A stretch of DNA of 64,000 nucleotides from Terrimonas sp. (lineage in GTDB: Bacteria; Bacteroidota; Bacteroidia; Chitinophagales; Chitinophagaceae), in contig NZ_QCZJ01000007.1 of NCBI RefSeq assembly GCF_003075435.1, positions 1 through 64,000 on the forward strand. Direction: 5' to 3'. Positions 60,710-64,000 of the stretch are shown here, piece after piece (position 1 is the stretch's first letter; the number at the start of each line of letters is the position of its first letter). The position numbers and the translations under genes are program-made. Below the pieces are notes generated by a model. It was not told where the DNA came from. It saw only the letters and a program-made list of their open reading frames with translations, and searched no databases.

Positions 60710-60795
60710 TGTCCCTCTCCTCCAGCCACTCTCCACAGAGTGGCGAGGGGTGCTCAAAATCAAATCAGGTTGATGAAATAGCAGAGGGGAAGACT
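60710..60795. repeat. GC-rich intergenic palindrome, copy 2
   Basis: CCACTC/GAGTGG hairpin with outer GTCCCTC ... GAGGGG, and the tail AAATCAAATCAGGTTGATGAA, shared with 45574-45658. Confidence 0.6.
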
Positions 60796-60873
60796 TGATC
60801 TGAATTTTAAAAAAATTAATGCCTTGTATGAAATTCCAACGCAATTATATTGCTAATAAAACCTGTTATTTGT

Positions 60874-61224
60874 ATGATGAGTAAATATTTGGCATTAACA
60901 GCCTGTATGTTTTTTGCCGGCGTTTTTTCAGTTTGTGCTCAGGTAAGCCTGCAAGTGCAGGACGGGAAAGAAGACTTAAAAGTAGATACATTGCCCCGAA
61001 AGTCTTTAGATAAAAAAAATCTCCAGCAAATAAATTTCTTGTCTCACAAAGGTGAGGTTGCAGGTATCGATATGGAACATCTAAAACCCCCAATATTGCT
61101 TGCAGAAGATGAGAAAAATAAAATTTATCAATTACCCCTGGATAATATGCCATGGGTTCAGCCGAAGGTAACAGTCACAATGCCTAACATCTTATTTGAT
61201 AACAAGTCAATAGTTGCAGGATAA
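60874..61224 (+). CDS. Exported hypothetical protein (116 aa)
   Basis: Signal peptide MMSKYLALTACMFFAGVFSVCAQ (cleavage after CAQ), then a charged mature region (LQVQDGKEDLKVDTLPRKS, PPILLAEDEKNKIYQLPLDN). No domain recognised. ATG 60874 chosen. Stands before the convergent large dehydrogenase-like gene. Confidence 0.65.
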   Translation: MMSKYLALTACMFFAGVFSVCAQVSLQVQDGKEDLKVDTLPRKSLDKKNLQQINFLSHKGEVAGIDMEHLKPPILLAEDEKNKIYQLPLDNMPWVQPKVTVTMPNILFDNKSIVAG

Positions 61225-61268
61225 ATACCTAATCCGTTATATAATGTTAATTAAAGGTGATTTGCATT

Positions 61269-64000
61269 TTATTTTAACGTTCGTATATAGGCCAGTAAAT
61301 CCGCCACCTGCACATCTGTGTAGCCGGATATTAATTCCCTGGGCATAAACGAGCGGCCGGTTAAAAATCCTTCGCTCTTAATTGTTTTCGCTTCAATAAA
61401 TATTTTTGCACCACCCATAAATGCAAGCGTAGTGCCGCGGTCATTCTTTTCAAAAAGATATCCTTCTGCAACACTGTTATCTTTTTTAGTAATACGGTAG
61501 AGCATGTAACCACTCTCTACAGCCGCGTCGGGGTCAATAATAGCAGTAAGCAAAGCCTTATTGTCACGCTCTGCCGAACCATCCAGCGCCGGGGCAATGC
61601 CAGGACCTTTATCACCAACTTTATGACACATCAGGCAGGTTTGAAAAAGCGTTTTGCCTTTCTGCGCGTTTCCGCCTTTTTTCTCAGCTATCGCCATATA
61701 CCTGTTCAATGTAGTTTCAAATGCTTTCTTTTCATCTTCTCTTGTTTTCTTCACTGCTGCAAGTATAGCGTTTGCCGTGTTGTTTGTTTTATCAGCATTG
61801 TATACCCTTTCAGCAGCAGAAAGTGTAAATGCTTTTGAGCTGATCCGTTTCTTATTATACAGGTCAAGCAGTATAGTAGTACCCTGCAGAGATCCGGACA
61901 ATATAGCGGTGAGCTCTTTTTTCTGTTCGTCATTAAAGCCTGGAATCCATTTAGCAAGGCTCTGCTTTGCTGTTGCAGTATCTGTTTTTGCAAGGCTGTG
62001 TAGAGCCGAAATTCTAAGATCAAAAGGCAATTTGTTTTGCTGCGCCAGTTGCAGGAAAGTATTTTTATTTGAAGCTGCATCAACCTCAAGCGCTTTTAAT
62101 GCAAGCGTGATCGTTTTGTTATCTGTAGTGTTGTTGATAATTTCAATAACAGGTTCAGGAGATGTTTTGATGCCTAATCTGCCAATAGCATCCAATGCGC
62201 TTTTTTTCTCTTCAATATTTCCCTTTCTCAAAACCATATCAGCAGGTGATGATAACATTGCAATCAACTCCGGCGATTGTAATTCCTGCTGGTGCTGTAA
62301 AGCGAAAGCCAGGTATCTTGCTGCATAAGTATTGTTTTGATAAACAGGTTTTACCATCTCGGATATTCGTGCGTCAGGTAAGAGTTTACTCAGCCACACA
62401 AATGTGGGCTCATCTAATACCTGAATATTGGCTGTCGGCCACAACTGTAGTATTTTTTCTTTTTTCTGTTCTTCAGGAAGTGCCTGTGCAGCCCAAAGCA
62501 GGTTCGATGCCGGCTGGGCTGATGCATCGCCGGATTGGAAATAAGCATATAATGCTTCCGGGTATTGTTCCAAAGCTTTCAATGCAAGATATCTTTCAAA
62601 ATTGCGCTCATATACTCCGCCTAATGTATTACCGGGCATTGCAGGCTTGCATGCTTTTACAAGCAGGCTTATGGTATTATTATCTGCCCTATCTATTGCG
62701 GCAAGGGTGCGCAATATTTCTGATCTTATCATCGGGTTTTCATCTTCCACCATTGGCGTTAATATTGTAGCGACCTGTGGCGCTGTAAGCGAAAAGGATG
62801 CCAGTGAACGCACTGCCTCACGGCGAAGGTTAGCCGCTTTTTCACGAAGTAATAGTTGCATTAGGGTTTCATCATAATGTTGCAGGCTTTCGAGGCACCA
62901 TAATGCATGAATGCGCGTAAGCTCATGCTGTGTTGCATCACCGGCAAGAACAACCAGTGCAGGAATCAAAAGTTTTGTCTCATCTTTCGGCCGATCTGCT
63001 ACCTGGTGCCATGCCGCCCGCTTTTCCCAAAGTGAAGGCGATTTAAGATGATCAACCAATGTTGCGGCATTTACTTTTGTGAGGTCTGGAATAGTAGCCG
63101 GTTGCTGGCTTTTATGACGGATGCGCCAGATGCGACCCAACGATTTATCGCGGTTAGGATCGGAAGTGGGCACTTCATTATGCGAAATGATCTTATCATA
63201 CCAATCGGCTATATACAGGCAGCCATCAGGGCCAAATTCCATGTTTACAGGCCGGAAATTTTTATCCTCAGAAGAAAGAAAATCAGGAAGATGGGAGGCA
63301 GTTACTGTTCCGTCCTCCTTTCGAATAATCTTTACTGCGTTAATGGTATTGGTAATAGGGTTGGCAAGAAAAGCCACATCCTTCCATTCATCCGGAAAAG
63401 AGCCTGATATATCATCTGCAAAGGCTAATCCTGATATACCGGTGCCGCCTACCCGAAATTTATGCAGTTCAGGCAGCACAGGCTGGTAGCTGCGTATGCG
63501 CTCATTCCCAATACCGGGAAAGCTTGTGCCTGCTTCCATGGGAACAATGGAGTAACCAAGATCGTTTGCTTCTGTAGCATACCATTGCCCATTATTGCGC
63601 AATTGAAATCCCCAGATATTATTCAAGCCCGCGTTTACCAGTTCAATCTTTTTTCCATCCATCGAAAAACGTGCAATCTTGCTGTAATCTATTTTAATTT
63701 TTGCGTCACTTACCAATGATGATACATTTCCCTTATTCAATGCGCCATGACTGAAATATATCCAACCGCCAGGGCCACGTACCAGCACATGCGCCATGGT
63801 ATGTGTATCTGTAAATCCAAAACCGGTAAAGAGGCGCACCCTTTCATCTGCTTTCCCATCACCGTTAGTATCTTTTAAAAAAAATAATTCAGAGCCCTGT
63901 GCCACATAAGCCCCATTTTTATATGGTAATATGCTCATGGGAATAGTGAGCCCGTCTGCCCATACTGTAGTAACAGGCTTGCTATTATTAAGATTGGAGA
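61269..64000 (-). CDS. Membrane-bound dehydrogenase-like protein with HEAT repeats and cytochrome c domain (5' end beyond window)
   Basis: 910+ residues visible; the open frame continues through 64000, so the N terminus is missing. Residues from about position 1 (VWADGLTIPMSILPYKNGAY) to 300 form the PQQ-type propeller (DTNGDGKADERVRLFTGF, GPDGCLYIADWYDKII). A HEAT-repeat region follows. The C terminus has CLMCHKVG (CxxCH haem) within GKTLFQTCLMCHKVGDKGPG. Exported redox protein; family typical of Bacteroidetes and Planctomycetes. The stop is at 61269. Confidence 0.9.
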   Translation of the reverse strand, partial: SNLNNSKPVTTVWADGLTIPMSILPYKNGAYVAQGSELFFLKDTNGDGKADERVRLFTGFGFTDTHTMAHVLVRGPGGWIYFSHGALNKGNVSSLVSDAKIKIDYSKIARFSMDGKKIELVNAGLNNIWGFQLRNNGQWYATEANDLGYSIVPMEAGTSFPGIGNERIRSYQPVLPELHKFRVGGTGISGLAFADDISGSFPDEWKDVAFLANPITNTINAVKIIRKEDGTVTASHLPDFLSSEDKNFRPVNMEFGPDGCLYIADWYDKIISHNEVPTSDPNRDKSLGRIWRIRHKSQQPATIPDLTKVNAATLVDHLKSPSLWEKRAAWHQVADRPKDETKLLIPALVVLAGDATQHELTRIHALWCLESLQHYDETLMQLLLREKAANLRREAVRSLASFSLTAPQVATILTPMVEDENPMIRSEILRTLAAIDRADNNTISLLVKACKPAMPGNTLGGVYERNFERYLALKALEQYPEALYAYFQSGDASAQPASNLLWAAQALPEEQKKEKILQLWPTANIQVLDEPTFVWLSKLLPDARISEMVKPVYQNNTYAARYLAFALQHQQELQSPELIAMLSSPADMVLRKGNIEEKKSALDAIGRLGIKTSPEPVIEIINNTTDNKTITLALKALEVDAASNKNTFLQLAQQNKLPFDLRISALHSLAKTDTATAKQSLAKWIPGFNDEQKKELTAILSGSLQGTTILLDLYNKKRISSKAFTLSAAERVYNADKTNNTANAILAAVKKTREDEKKAFETTLNRYMAIAEKKGGNAQKGKTLFQTCLMCHKVGDKGPGIAPALDGSAERDNKALLTAIIDPDAAVESGYMLYRITKKDNSVAEGYLFEKNDRGTTLAFMGGAKIFIEAKTIKSEGFLTGRSFMPRELISGYTDVQVADLLAYIRTLK

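Noticed and set aside
1-64000. CRISPR array or prophage
   Set aside because: No regularly spaced direct repeats of the right size, no cas genes, and no phage structural or integrase genes were found.

Overview
The window looks like a chromosomal segment of a Bacteroidetes bacterium, most likely a Chitinophagaceae-type member of the Sphingobacteria/Chitinophagia. Evidence: AT-rich DNA (about 40 % GC by eye); -7 boxes of the TAnnTTTG type (for example upstream of pruA, purB, mqnA, rpmE and the thiolase); weak or absent Shine-Dalgarno sequences; lineage-typical families (CzcA fused to a TolC-like domain, DUF4199, DUF2911, DUF6134, GSCFA, a type IX secretion C-terminal domain, CtlX, MqnA); and typical intergenic palindromes. 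No rRNA, CRISPR array, complete prophage or complete insertion sequence is visible. The closest to mobile DNA is a family of about 200-bp palindromic elements and a dead REP-associated transposase fragment with REP-like repeats.

Layout. 0-6 kb: pruA (proline catabolism), pyrR, a SAM methyltransferase lacking a normal start codon, a rhodanese-like secreted protein, a small unlisted ORF, a VOC protein and an ENPP-like phosphodiesterase. 6-14 kb: a metal-efflux operon (small exported protein, CzcA-TolC fusion, CzcB lipoprotein adaptor) and a sorbosone/glucose dehydrogenase-like protein. 14-18 kb: YjbR and Dabb small proteins facing a crtI-crtB-crtZ carotenoid operon, then ribosomal protein L31 (type B) and TerC. 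19-26 kb: divergent mqnA and purB, a CotH-kinase lipoprotein, a lipoprotein of YD-like repeats and an M19 dipeptidase. 26-28 kb: a compact SPFH / membrane protein / ribbon-helix-helix operon. 28-35 kb: minus-strand genes for detoxification and stress-type small enzymes, starting with a Crp/Fnr regulator, plus a carboxylesterase. 34.7-35.9 kb: a decayed type IX secreted protein gene.

36-42 kb: DUF2911-TPR, DUF488 and DUF2945 proteins, tRNA-Lys(CTT), a DUF6134 protein, HMG-CoA lyase with a GSCFA protein, and phosphoglycerate mutase. 41.9-47.1 kb: a phosphonate catabolic cluster (XRE-cupin regulator, phnA, phnY, DAO-family FAD oxidoreductase) with no PhnW transaminase or phosphonatase in view. 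47.2-49.8 kb: an accessory islet holding a membrane protein and a possible CYTH-like protein with a degenerate copy of its own 5' end, a RAYT relic between REP-like repeats, and a DUF4160/DUF2442 pair. 49.8-64 kb: thiolase, an outer-membrane-like protein, arginine deiminase with CtlX, an O-methyltransferase, a PA14-containing phosphodiesterase, a cyclophilin, an S10 peptidase, and a large HEAT/cytochrome c dehydrogenase-like protein that runs off the right edge.

The most unusual signals are: the three-copy palindromic element whose arms co-vary; twin TGATATCA palindromes one helical turn apart in front of the operon that encodes an RHH protein; a 15-codon leader ORF with a strong Shine-Dalgarno sequence and a hairpin before czcA; a hairpin that buries a start codon at 12.8 kb; the putative membrane/CYTH two-gene unit with its relic; and the phosphonate cluster that uses an FAD oxidase in place of a transaminase. 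All calls come from reading the sequence; no database search was run.
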